Of a stretch of DNA of 39,367 nt, positions 31,717 to 39,367 are shown one piece after another; within the stretch, counting starts at the first letter, position 1; each line of letters begins with the position of its first letter. The position numbers and the translations under genes were made by a program. A model generated the notes under the pieces. That model was not told the DNA's origin. It did not search any database and saw nothing but the letters and a program-made list of their open reading frames with translations. Source of the DNA: a virus. The stretch lies in the IMG/VR virus record IMGVR_UViG_3300012944_000018, positions 1 through 39,367 of that record. The stretch is one strand, 5' to 3'.

Positions 31717-32163
31717 GAACCTAAGCGTGTGCATGAAAGTCGCTCTTACATACAGTTTCATCATGTCCGACAAGTGTCGGTAATGATGCGAAGTTTCCTA
31801 AAAGCAGCGGAGATTATGCAGATTCTATGTAGATTCGCTCGGGGCCATCTCCATTGAGAGTGTTTTCAAAGTGAGCGGCGTGGAGAAGGTTATAGACACG
31901 CAGGAGCAACCCTCGTCTCCGGATCGGGTGAGTAGGGGTGGTGGCCGTACTAGGCGCAAGTCTGCTGTGTTGAGCGCTCAATCGGCGGCAGATGACCTAA
32001 AATTAAACGATCCTAGCGGGAGTAACCGACCCGCCTCACTTTGCGAACGCTCATAGCGGATGAGGGCGACGTCCATGTCCTCCTTGCTCCTATCTGTATA
32101 GACCGATCTCAAGCGGAAATCGGGTACGCCGAGTGAGCATCAACCAGATGAGATAAAGCCATT
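31717..32163. other. Convergent intergenic region
   Basis: The largest stretch without a convincing gene. It lies between the end of the plus operon and the end of the minus lysis genes. It holds the hairpin at 31759-31788, a direct repeat of AGATTC (near 31820-31840), and a weak 5-bp hairpin before the holin stop (32156-32172). A 61-codon GTG frame (31871-32056) lacks a ribosome site. No tRNA or promoter stands out. Confidence 0.6.
31759..31788. terminator. Two-part hairpin after the plus operon
   Basis: Outer arms CATCA/TGATG and inner arms CCGAC/GTCGG are separated by a symmetric 3x3 internal loop, with AAGT as the tip. No T-run follows, so it may be a Rho-linked stop or an RNA-processing site. 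Confidence 0.4.
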
Positions 32164-32694
32164 TCACGGCTTGGCCACGGCGATCTGGTTCAGCGCATCG
32201 GTCTTGGATATCGAGCCGGCCGAGGTCCCGTAGTAGTACGAAAGAACCAGCATCAGGGCCGCGTCCCATGTGCCCAGAATGCGTCCCAGGACCACGCCGT
32301 CGATCTCCTTGGGCTGCCCGTGCAGCAGCAGCATCCCTTCCAGGAACACGGTCAGGGTCACCACAGCATAGGCCAGGATCCGCGGTGTCCAGTCCTTGAC
32401 GGCTACCTCCCGGGCTCGAGCATTGGCCGTGTCGTCGAAGCCGAGCTTCTCCTCGGCGATCCCCAGTTCCTTCAGACGCACCTGCAGGTCACTGTCAGCC
32501 TTCTTCAGTGCCAGCAGCTGGTCAGGGGTGGCCGTGAGCAAAGCCGTCTCAGCGGCCTTGTCATCGCCTCCTGTGCCCAATGCCGCGTGGACGGCAGCGG
32601 CAGCCAAAGGGCCGAAAGGACCACCTGCCGCCAGTGCAATTGTTGGGGCGACGGTCCTGAGGACCTGTAGAGCTTTTGCGCCGAAACTGCTCAT
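32164..32694 (-). CDS. Holin, 3TM (GTA-type) family
   Basis: The 176-residue protein has an N-terminal apolar segment (about 19-40), a charged helix with TANARAREVAVKDWTPRILA, the block of GTA_holin_3TM proteins, then membrane segments AYAVVTLTVFLEGMLLL and AALMLVLSYYYGTSAG. It should form the inner-membrane lesion that releases the endolysin encoded directly upstream (ATGA coupling). Confidence 0.85.
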   Translation of the reverse strand: MSSFGAKALQVLRTVAPTIALAAGGPFGPLAAAAVHAALGTGGDDKAAETALLTATPDQLLALKKADSDLQVRLKELGIAEEKLGFDDTANARAREVAVKDWTPRILAYAVVTLTVFLEGMLLLHGQPKEIDGVVLGRILGTWDAALMLVLSYYYGTSAGSISKTDALNQIAVAKP

Positions 32695-33041
32695 TTGACA
32701 CCATTCCAGGAAAGTGAGAAGTGGTCCGCATCGATGCTTTTGAAGTCACCACCGTAGGCTGCATCTGGATCCAGCGTCTTCCAGAACTCCCCTAGCGGCC
32801 TATACGCCGTCGGATCCGTCAGATAGATGCCATCCTTGAACAGTTGCAGATCGACCGCCAAGCGCTGCGTGTGCAGGCTGTGCGCGATTCCTGAGCCCTT
32901 GGCGGCATTCAATGCTGCCTGCTCGGGCGTGCGATAGAGCTCGCCGGCCGTCAGCTCGAAGCCCTGCGCATACGCCCAGTCGATCAGCTTGGCGACGAGG
33001 GGGAGAAAGCGGCGCTGTCGCTGGCCCAAAGTTTCAGTCAT
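32691..33041 (-). CDS. Endolysin, M15 L-alanyl-D-glutamate peptidase
   Basis: The 116-residue protein has the zinc motif SLHTQRLAVDL (H57, D64) and DADHF (H107), as in VanY/ChiX-type peptidases that cut the peptide stem of peptidoglycan. There is no signal peptide, so it needs the holin. Start and stop overlap neighbours by four bases. Confidence 0.92.
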   Translation of the reverse strand: MTETLGQRQRRFLPLVAKLIDWAYAQGFELTAGELYRTPEQAALNAAKGSGIAHSLHTQRLAVDLQLFKDGIYLTDPTAYRPLGEFWKTLDPDAAYGGDFKSIDADHFSLSWNGVK

Positions 33042-33379
33042 GGATCAACCCGCCGCTTGATGTACGGGTCCACCTGGTGCTTCCAGGTGCGCATGTCCTC
33101 GATATCGCTATCATGCCGATCGAGGCGCGTGACAATAACCCCGGTATGCTGGACACCATCGAGTTTATCCTCGATGCGCTGCAGATGCGTCTGATTACGC
33201 ATGTCCATCGAGCCGTGATCCTTGCGCAATAATTCCACGACTTCCTTGAAGTCATCCTTGCTTACTGACGCATCGACCTTGGACTGCAGACGTCGGAAGA
33301 TCCAGAGGAACCCGGCCAACAATGCGCCCATGGCTAATTCTGCGATCTTCCATCCGTCCAAACTGCTCACATCATTCAT
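33038..33379 (-). CDS. Membrane-anchored coiled-coil protein (possible spanin or antiholin)
   Basis: From 33379 the 113-residue protein has one N-terminal membrane helix (AELAMGALLAGFLWIF) followed by a charged coiled coil (DDFKEVVELLRKDHG, HLQRIEDKLDGVQ). That is the layout of an i-spanin, but a downstream o-spanin lipoprotein is not evident. An earlier ATG (33448) overlaps the upstream gene. Ribosome site weak. Confidence 0.65.
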   Translation of the reverse strand: MNDVSSLDGWKIAELAMGALLAGFLWIFRRLQSKVDASVSKDDFKEVVELLRKDHGSMDMRNQTHLQRIEDKLDGVQHTGVIVTRLDRHDSDIEDMRTWKHQVDPYIKRRVDP

Positions 33380-33390
33380 GCTGGCAGATA

Positions 33391-33642
33391 TTACTCGTAC
33401 AACCTCTCGACTGTATCCAGCAGAAACTGCCGATCGATCTGTGTCCACGTCGCCTTGGATAATGTCTCGCAGATCTGAGCCATCTTTTCAGATTCATCGC
33501 TCAGCAATGACTCCGTGATACCGGGCGCTGCATATAGCACCCGCATCTGTGCATCGAACTTTTTGGCCTCCTCTGGATGAATGGGAACGATATCAAACTG
33601 AAGAATCGCGGAACGCCGCGCCCAACATAGAAGCCCGCCCAT
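33391..33642 (-). CDS. Hypothetical protein
   Basis: The 83-residue protein follows an AGGAAG site. It is helical in the second half (EEAKKFDAQMRVLYAAPG, SEKMAQICETLSKATW). No membrane segment. Unknown; lies inside the lysis cassette. Confidence 0.6.
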   Translation of the reverse strand: MGGLLCWARRSAILQFDIVPIHPEEAKKFDAQMRVLYAAPGITESLLSDESEKMAQICETLSKATWTQIDRQFLLDTVERLYE

Positions 33643-33644
33643 TT

Positions 33645-33977
33645 CTACTTCCTCGGTTTAGGTTGATCTTTTCGACCGTATTCCAAATTGCCTTCAGGCC
33701 CGGCCCACTGATCGCCGGGTTGAATGATTCTCTCACGTAACAACAAGGCATCGTTACTCATCAGATGCACGGCCATGCGAGCCATGTTATTCTGCATCTG
33801 CGCAAACTCAATCAACACAAAGATTGCAGTCGCAAGCGCGAACCCGCTAATCACAGCAGTGAAAATGATCCATGGCAGCAGCTTGGAGTGTTCCGTGAAA
33901 TGGTTGGAATTGACATTCGCACCAGCAGCCGCATCAATCGGATGGTGCGGCGAATGCTCGGGGTGAACTTGGCTCAT
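33645..33977 (-). CDS. Single-pass membrane protein of the lysis region
   Basis: From 33977 (ATGA overlap) the 110-residue protein has a His-rich N-terminus (HPEHSPHHPID), a membrane helix LPWIIFTAVISGFALATAIF and a cytoplasmic or periplasmic basic tail. It could be an antiholin or accessory holin. A longer frame to 34325 is only overlap with the neighbour. Confidence 0.65.
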   Translation of the reverse strand: MSQVHPEHSPHHPIDAAAGANVNSNHFTEHSKLLPWIIFTAVISGFALATAIFVLIEFAQMQNNMARMAVHLMSNDALLLRERIIQPGDQWAGPEGNLEYGRKDQPKPRK

Positions 33978-34342
33978 CCGCCCCGATACCTCGGTTCTAC
34001 GATCTTCTCCATGTGATCCACTTGTACCTTCAGATCCGTCACTTCCTGCTTGAGCGCGGAGACCGTCACCGTCAACGCGATCCCTCCCAGAATGAAAGCG
34101 ATCGTCAGTGCTGTCAGAACCGGTACTAACCATTTGTTGCCGTCGCCTCCCTCGTGATAGCCGCCCTGGATCTCGACCGAAGCGCGCAAGGTCTGCTTGA
34201 TCAAGTTGCGCAGACTCTCCTGATCCTCGTCCTGCCGCGAGTTGTAATCCGGATCCAGCCGGCGGCTCTCCATGAACTGCTCCAGGAGCGCCTGCGTCCT
34301 GTCTTCCAAGCTCCCAATGAAACATGGGGATATTCCCATCAT
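33974..34342 (-). CDS. Membrane/coiled-coil protein of the lysis region
   Basis: The 122-residue protein starts in the end of the tailspike gene (ATGA). It has a helical charged N-terminus, a membrane helix (LVPVLTALTIAFILGGIALT) and a C-terminal coiled coil (LKQEVTDLKVQVDHMEKIV). The layout fits a spanin-like or antiholin-like protein. Confidence 0.65.
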   Translation of the reverse strand: MMGISPCFIGSLEDRTQALLEQFMESRRLDPDYNSRQDEDQESLRNLIKQTLRASVEIQGGYHEGGDGNKWLVPVLTALTIAFILGGIALTVTVSALKQEVTDLKVQVDHMEKIVEPRYRGG

Positions 34343-36432
34343 GAGAGTTTACCCAGGAAACTCACTTGTATGTACTTCCCGGCAGCAATATTGGCCGCAG
34401 TCAACGCAAAGGCCGCATCGGTCGTCGCATTGGCAAACTGGAAAAACAGGCGCGTCAGGGTGATCCCGTTGACATTCACAGACGCCACGAACGCCACTAC
34501 ATTGACTGCGGTACCGGATGAGTTCCTTGCCACAACAGTCTGCAGGAATCCATTCAGATTGTATTGTGCGGCTGTGTCGAAAATGACTTGATTCGTATTG
34601 GCGCTGGAGATCTTGGCTCCTGCAGCCATTGCGGTTGCATTATCCGCACCCGTCGGCGTTGTCGTGAAACTGGCTGATGCATTCTTGATACGGCTGCAGG
34701 CGAGATTAAGGGTGGAATTGGCTGTATCCGCGATGATCGAATGCTGAATCGTTCCAGCATTGTTCTGGATATAGAAGACAAAACACTGACTGGTTGAATC
34801 CCCAGTCGTTGTATCAAGATTCGCTTCGATGACGGAAGCTATACCTCCTGCTGCTCCAAAACTGTTCGTCGTCGTGCCCACGCCAATGTTGTCGCTGATA
34901 TAGTTGACGGCTGACGCAGTGACGAGTATCCCCGGACAATTCTGACTGGCGCCTCCCCAGATATAATTGTCGGCTATCTTGCTATGGGCGATGGCTCCGA
35001 CCGCTAGGATTTCGGCGATGCCCCCTCCTCCATTGCGCAGTTGGTTGTTGTCAATGAGGAAGTTGCCGACGACTTCACTTAGTGAAATCGTTCCCCAGAT
35101 ACCATACTGGCCATTGAAAAAAATATGGTTGCCGACGATGGAGTTGAACTGTCCGTCCGTGTTGACACCATTCAGCCTATTGCGAAAGGTGTAGTTTCCC
35201 TGAATCTGGTGCTGACTCTGGGTCGCATCATTGGTGATACCGAACGTGGAGATGCAATCGACGCCGTCGTAGTAATTGTTGTAGGTGCGATTGTCCGAGA
35301 TCGAACCACGACCACAACGAGGATCTGCGTTCGAGGCCGGTGAACCCAGTGCTCCCCACACGGCAGCATTGAGAATGGAGCCCGCGGCCAAGGCTCCTGT
35401 CCAGGAAATGGCCGTACTGCCATTGGTGAGTGGCCCACTGCGTGCTGATCCGTCCGAGAAGCCGAATTGCCAAGTCCCCGTTGGCCCTCCCCACGGCGCA
35501 TTCAATGTTCCGGAAATTGCACCGCCCACAGAAGCCGTAAAAGCAATCCCGCCTGATTGCGCCGTCTGCACGCCACTCTGCCCGCAGTTGTAGCAGGTAT
35601 TGGCGCGCATGATGAAATCGACGTTATTAAAGAAGGTAATTCCACACTGGCTCGCATAGCCGATGCGATTGTTGACCGCCTGATTGTTTTGCCCCTGCTG
35701 AATGTTATTCGTGCAGTTGTCAAAGAGCGCCGCAGAATAGTTGCCCTTGCCACCTTGATAGTCACAGTCCCGTATGGTCGAATTGATGGCATCGAAAATA
35801 TTGATGCGCACAAACCGACCATAGATGCGCGAGACACTGATATCGGACGCCGCAGCGGTAAAAGTGATCGTCGGTCCGATGTTCTGCGTCCCGACCAACG
35901 GTTGACCGGCCACCCATGTGGCATATTCAGGGTCGTTCGTCGTGGGCTGATATCCAAGTCCGTTTGACTGAGCGGGAGTGAGGGCTGCTGCCCAGTTGTT
36001 CGGGTTGCGGGTAACGATATAGGGTGCGGTGAGATTCTCCATCCAGAAGTTATCAACAAAAGACCCAGTGCCGCTCGTGATGGTCAGCACGGCCCCATCA
36101 CATAGCAGCTTGCTCGTCGGCCCTTCCCCGAGAATGATGATCGGACCCGTGCGAGTGGCGGGTGTCAGGATCTTGTAACTCGTGCCTCTCAATAACCGCA
36201 CGAGTCCGGTGTTGACTGCACGTTGGAAGCCCACCGAATCATCGGCTAAGCCATTACCGATCGCGCCGTACCGGCGCGGATCACCAGGCTGATAGCTATA
36301 ATTGGTAACGACCGCTGCAGTTTCATCGCTGGTAAGCGCGGTCGGATCAATGACGGCAAAGAGATCGGAACCGGAATTGGCGCTGCCCCGCCGTTGGTGG
36401 ATACTCTCGAGGACGTCGCGTACGACTGCCAT
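34339..36432 (-). CDS. Tailspike with right-handed beta-helix
   Basis: The 697-residue protein has the N-terminal hook PRRYGAIGNGLADDSVGFQR, typical of pectate-lyase-like tailspikes. Repeated coils follow (STIRDCDYQGGKGNYSAALF, NNRIGYASQCGITFFNN, GNYTFRNRLNGVNTDGQ). The last 130 residues form a beta-rich trimer tip (FFQFANATTDAAF). It likely binds and perhaps degrades host surface polysaccharide. It shares a base with the preceding gene's stop. Confidence 0.85.
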   Translation of the reverse strand: MAVVRDVLESIHQRRGSANSGSDLFAVIDPTALTSDETAAVVTNYSYQPGDPRRYGAIGNGLADDSVGFQRAVNTGLVRLLRGTSYKILTPATRTGPIIILGEGPTSKLLCDGAVLTITSGTGSFVDNFWMENLTAPYIVTRNPNNWAAALTPAQSNGLGYQPTTNDPEYATWVAGQPLVGTQNIGPTITFTAAASDISVSRIYGRFVRINIFDAINSTIRDCDYQGGKGNYSAALFDNCTNNIQQGQNNQAVNNRIGYASQCGITFFNNVDFIMRANTCYNCGQSGVQTAQSGGIAFTASVGGAISGTLNAPWGGPTGTWQFGFSDGSARSGPLTNGSTAISWTGALAAGSILNAAVWGALGSPASNADPRCGRGSISDNRTYNNYYDGVDCISTFGITNDATQSQHQIQGNYTFRNRLNGVNTDGQFNSIVGNHIFFNGQYGIWGTISLSEVVGNFLIDNNQLRNGGGGIAEILAVGAIAHSKIADNYIWGGASQNCPGILVTASAVNYISDNIGVGTTTNSFGAAGGIASVIEANLDTTTGDSTSQCFVFYIQNNAGTIQHSIIADTANSTLNLACSRIKNASASFTTTPTGADNATAMAAGAKISSANTNQVIFDTAAQYNLNGFLQTVVARNSSGTAVNVVAFVASVNVNGITLTRLFFQFANATTDAAFALTAANIAAGKYIQVSFLGKLS

Positions 36433-37175
36433 CAGCCGGTCGCAAACAAAAGAGCGCCGCTAAAATGCGAGGTATTCAGCGCATTGAAATTACCCGTTCC
36501 ACCGATCGACCCCATGATGACATTGACACGGATGGTATCGGTCGCAGCCAATTGCAAGATAACACTACCGTTGACCGTGATCTGATTGCTGCCGGAAGCT
36601 AATGCCAGAGGAATGCTGCCATTGCCGAAGTCGTATTGATTGACGCCCGCCGAGGTCACATTGTTCTTAGTGAAGAAAGCACCCAGAAAGTTGGCGGTTC
36701 CCGTAGCAGCATTCTGTACAATTACTACGCTGTTGAACTGATACACCCCGGCCACAGGAGCCGTGAAGATCCCTGTCGTGTTATCGTAGTTGTTGCTCAG
36801 ATCTGTATTTTCGGTATCAAACTTGATAGTGGTATAGACCGATGCTGCGAGGATGAGCAGTCCCCCGGTGCGTCGGGCATTGAATGCTGGCGCAGTCGCA
36901 TTGATGATCCGACCGCCTAAGGTCAGATTGCCGCTGATGACCGCATTTAACCAGCGAAACGAAGCACTGCCGAGACTGAAACTGGCATCCACCGAGGGGA
37001 GCCAGTCAGCGGCCATTTTGCCTTGGCCATCACGGGTCGTACACAGCGTGAGACCCGCCGCAGCACCGTCCATCTCGGTATCCATCCGAGATGCGGTTAT
37101 GTTAACTGAGTTGGTCTTATCCACCACCCAGTTAAAGGAGCGGACGAACGTCCCACTTCCATTAAATGCAGCCAT
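36432..37175 (-). CDS. Tail fibre with C1q/TNF-like tip
   Basis: The 247-residue protein begins with FNGSGTFVRSFNWVVDKTNS, ITASRMDTEMDGAAAGL, the N-terminus of many phage fibres. From about 115 on it has a C1q-like fold (FDTENTDLSNNYDNTTGIFT, APVAGVYQFNSVVIVQ, then ITVNGSVILQLAATDTI). It would form a trimeric receptor-binding tip. Confidence 0.82.
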   Translation of the reverse strand: MAAFNGSGTFVRSFNWVVDKTNSVNITASRMDTEMDGAAAGLTLCTTRDGQGKMAADWLPSVDASFSLGSASFRWLNAVISGNLTLGGRIINATAPAFNARRTGGLLILAASVYTTIKFDTENTDLSNNYDNTTGIFTAPVAGVYQFNSVVIVQNAATGTANFLGAFFTKNNVTSAGVNQYDFGNGSIPLALASGSNQITVNGSVILQLAATDTIRVNVIMGSIGGTGNFNALNTSHFSGALLFATG

Positions 37176-37230
37176 CTATTGCTCCCTCGATCGGGTACAG
37201 TTGATTGCAAACACTGGAGTTACCATCGTA

Positions 37231-37377
37231 ATGCATATGATGCTGTCTGTACTGCTACGTCCATTCATCATTCTCATTTTCCTAACCATCGCCTGGGGAG
37301 CCGCAAAACTGTTGGATCGCGTGATTCCGGAAGGGCGGGTAAAGCGATTTCTATATAAGCCACGAGGTCTTCACTGA
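37231..37377 (+). CDS. Small membrane protein on the opposite strand within the late region
   Basis: The 48-residue protein has a hydrophobic helix (LRPFIILIFLTIAWGAAKLL) and then IPEGRVKRFLYKPRG, a pattern I recall in tiny phage membrane proteins. A GGAG site lies 11 bases before the ATG at 37231. The stop overlaps the stop of the 572-aa gene on the other strand. Alternative starts at 37237 and 37240. Confidence 0.6.
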   Translation: MHMMLSVLLRPFIILIFLTIAWGAAKLLDRVIPEGRVKRFLYKPRGLH

Positions 37378-39089
37378 GGTTTGGCGGGCATCAAGCCGCT
37401 GGCCAATGCGGCAGCGCCTGTCAGAGCCGCTGGCGTATAGGGCATTGTGGCGCCCACGGCGCCGCGGGTGAATAATTGCTGACTGGGTGCCTGTAACCAA
37501 GGAGGGATAGTTCCTCCCAATGCTGCGGTTAGCCGCTGAACTGCCTGCTGAGGCGCGGTCATACCGGCGGCCAAGCGACGACCCGTCTGCGTGCCGGTCA
37601 ATCCCAGCATGCCGGTAGCGACCGGAATGGCAATATGGGGCGCACCCATAGCGCCGGCCAGTCCCGCGCCCAATGTGGCGACCCGGGCGCCAGTAGGCGG
37701 TGAGACTGTCTGAAAGACCGACGTTCCAGCCTGCGCCAGATCGCGCAACGGGCCGCCGCCGCCGCGGGCATAGGCTGGGTCCTGCATTGAGTCATAAATC
37801 GATTGCGAGAGTTTCTGCGGGGTAAGTCCCGCGAGATTGTCCTTGGACTTCGCGACCGCGTTCTCCACGACCTTGTAGTTGCCGTAGTTGGAATCCGCCG
37901 TCGCCAATGCCCGCAGCGGAGCCGGTGGCAACTGTGAGTCCAAGGCGGCCGTCACCGCCCGCTCCGCCCGTCCATTGACGGTGGCGATATGCCCCGAATC
38001 CGTGTCGGTCTTCAGATTCGCGGTGCGCGCGCGCTGGCGGATATCGGAACGCAACTGCAGCAAATCTTCGCTCTGCGGAGTACGTCCGAGTTGCGTCAAC
38101 CTATCCTGCAACCAGTCGTTTTCGGAGTGCTGCAGGCTTCGCGGGACACCGGGCGCCTGAGCCGCCGTCTGAAAAGAGGCGGTCAACGGAATATCCGGGC
38201 CCGTGGTGCGCACAACGCTCGGAGTGACGGGATAGCCATGGGCCTGTTGATACAGCGGCGCGTAGGAGTCGTATGCCTGCTGCAGCATATGGTGGATGTT
38301 CTCACTGGGCTGGATCTGTGCACCTGGAGCTGCACCAGCTTGAATCACCCGCGCCTGATATTGCTGCTCCGCATTCTCACGTGCTCCATGGACGATCTGC
38401 TTCACGCCTGGAATGCTTTCAGCGGCCTGCTCAAACTGGTTGGCGGCCCCACCCGGATTCAATTGACCGGGCGTGAGTGAAACACCTTGGTTCAATAGGA
38501 GTCGTGCTTCGGGTGTCGCATTCAGTCCGCGAGCGATCTTGCTCACGAGACTGCCACCTGCCGCCAATCCACCTCCTGTAATGGCACCCACCGTTGTGTT
38601 GCGGCCGCGCTCACCCGGATCGGAAGTGATCAGACCTTGTGTACCACCCTGGAGCGCCATGTTGGTGAGGGGATTGCGTGCGATCGTGGCGCCGATGCGT
38701 CCCAATTGACCCACGGCGCTGGAAGCGCCCATCGTGAATGGTGCAGTCGCTGCCGCTTCACCCACAATGTTACCGGTCTCCCCTCCCCGCCGGGCCAGCA
38801 ATGGCGCGTCGATCTGCTTCTCGATCGCCATTGAGGAATCCGGTACGAGTCCCACGAGATTGCCCACCGACTTGGCGGTATGCACCAATCCTCTACCGAC
38901 ACCGGCGGCTAGAATCTGGCCTGGCGACATAGTCGCTGTGGGATCGTTCGGACCAGGAACATATTGTTGAGTCAGCCCCGCCGCATGGCTCATGCCTTGA
39001 TTGCCCTGCGCCATTTGGGCCTGGAACATCTGGATTTCCGCATCGGAGTATCCGGCGGCTTTGGCGGCGGTGGCGTTGAATCCCGGCAT
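37371..39089 (-). CDS. Large Gly/Ala-rich internal virion protein, probable DNA-ejection protein
   Basis: The 572-residue protein has several apolar glycine-rich helices (ILAAGVGRGLVHTAKSVGNL, GAITGGGLAAGGSLVSKI, ATLGAGLAGAMGAP) separated by charged helical regions (SEDLLQLRSDIRQRARTA). Ejection proteins that insert into the host envelope look like this. It shares a base with the preceding gene (TGATG). No enzymatic motif was seen. Confidence 0.7.
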   Translation of the reverse strand: MPGFNATAAKAAGYSDAEIQMFQAQMAQGNQGMSHAAGLTQQYVPGPNDPTATMSPGQILAAGVGRGLVHTAKSVGNLVGLVPDSSMAIEKQIDAPLLARRGGETGNIVGEAAATAPFTMGASSAVGQLGRIGATIARNPLTNMALQGGTQGLITSDPGERGRNTTVGAITGGGLAAGGSLVSKIARGLNATPEARLLLNQGVSLTPGQLNPGGAANQFEQAAESIPGVKQIVHGARENAEQQYQARVIQAGAAPGAQIQPSENIHHMLQQAYDSYAPLYQQAHGYPVTPSVVRTTGPDIPLTASFQTAAQAPGVPRSLQHSENDWLQDRLTQLGRTPQSEDLLQLRSDIRQRARTANLKTDTDSGHIATVNGRAERAVTAALDSQLPPAPLRALATADSNYGNYKVVENAVAKSKDNLAGLTPQKLSQSIYDSMQDPAYARGGGGPLRDLAQAGTSVFQTVSPPTGARVATLGAGLAGAMGAPHIAIPVATGMLGLTGTQTGRRLAAGMTAPQQAVQRLTAALGGTIPPWLQAPSQQLFTRGAVGATMPYTPAALTGAAALASGLMPAKPQ

Positions 39090-39367
39090 CAGGGTGTCAC
39101 AAAGCTGGACAGCGGCGGACGGGAGTTGGAGTGTCCCGCATCAATGGCTTGGTTCTGCTGCTCGAGCCAGTGTGCGGTATGACCCGATTCCCACTCATCT
39201 GGTGAAACGCCCTTCTTCCACCCCACGAAGTCCTTCTGTTTTGCGATCTCTTGGCGGGATTTGTTATCCATGTAGTCAACCACCCGCTGAAAGGCCGAAG
39301 GGTCCGACATGTTCATGTTCGGGTTATTGCGCATGAAGGTCTCAAGGTCAAAATTCGTGCCTCGAGA
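39089..39367 (-). CDS. C-terminal part of the join-crossing structural gene
   Basis: This is the end of the 517-residue protein listed at 1-1398, read across the join. The final residues include FQRVVDYMDNKSRQEIAKQ and HTAHWLEQQNQAID, a charged helical tail. Bases 39245-39367 duplicate 1-123, so only 39089-39244 are unique to this end. Confidence 0.75.
   Translation of the reverse strand, partial: SRGTNFDLETFMRNNPNMNMSDPSAFQRVVDYMDNKSRQEIAKQKDFVGWKKGVSPDEWESGHTAHWLEQQNQAIDAGHSNSRPPLSSFVTP
39245..39367. repeat. Terminal direct repeat, right copy
   Basis: Identical to 1-123; see the left copy. Confidence 0.95.

Noticed and set aside
31871-32056. 61-codon plus-strand frame starting at GTG
   Set aside because: No ribosome site, low-complexity polar sequence and no neighbours coupled to it; left as unassigned region.
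33645-34325. Long 226-codon version of the membrane protein
   Set aside because: The upstream half is Gly/Arg-rich shadow of the coupled gene 33974-34342; the ATGA start at 33977 is better.
1-39367. Integrase, attachment site, tRNA genes, reverse transcriptase/diversity-generating element
   Set aside because: No matching protein motifs, cloverleaf sequences or template/variable repeats were seen on either strand, although some genes recall BPP-1-like podoviruses.

Overview
The window is a near-complete tailed-phage genome (Caudoviricetes, podovirus-like). The last 123 bases (39245-39367) repeat the first 123 exactly, so this is a circular or circularly permuted molecule of about 39,244 unique bases, cut inside a structural gene. 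The host is probably a Gram-negative proteobacterium: there is a perfect DnaA box, sigma70-like promoters, a lysis cassette with small membrane/coiled-coil proteins, and a PhaR-type regulator domain typical of polyhydroxyalkanoate-storing bacteria. I see no integrase, DNA polymerase, helicase, RNA polymerase, tRNA, CRISPR or reverse transcriptase. Replication therefore seems to rely on the host plus a phage initiator.

There are two opposing transcription arms. The minus-strand arm runs from about 20.6 kb leftwards through position 1 and, across the join, from 39.4 kb to 32.2 kb. In order of transcription it holds: a replication initiator with an iteron array inside it; small genes including a PhaR-like regulator and a RusA-like resolvase; small terminase; large terminase split by an intein; appendage proteins; portal; scaffold; major capsid protein; tail proteins; GNAT acetyltransferase; an HNH endonuclease; a PAPS-reductase-like protein; probable ejection proteins; a C1q-like fibre; a beta-helix tailspike; membrane proteins; an M15 endolysin; and a 3TM holin. 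Most junctions are ATGA or TGATG overlaps.

The plus-strand arm (about 20.7-31.7 kb) begins with a gp49-like gene. It is interrupted by a four-gene minus-strand islet headed by a Cro-like repressor (21.0-21.8 kb). It then runs from a strong promoter over a palindromic operator into roughly 30 tightly coupled small genes: an SSB-like protein with an acidic tail, a NinB-like recombination protein, a Ref-like HNH nuclease, many small Cys-rich (zinc-ribbon-like) proteins, and a protein with 14 exact 12-bp repeats.

The most unusual element is in the large terminase (14420-16582). A 244-codon intein sits just before the last conserved nuclease-motif Asp. Its homing-endonuclease position is occupied by an HNH gene in the -1 frame, while the intein frame stays open right through. 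Other points of interest are the PhaR-like phage gene, the 22-bp-spaced iterons, two same-frame tail genes separated only by an amber codon, and a PAPS-reductase-like protein that keeps four Fe-S-type cysteines but lacks the catalytic C-terminal cysteine.
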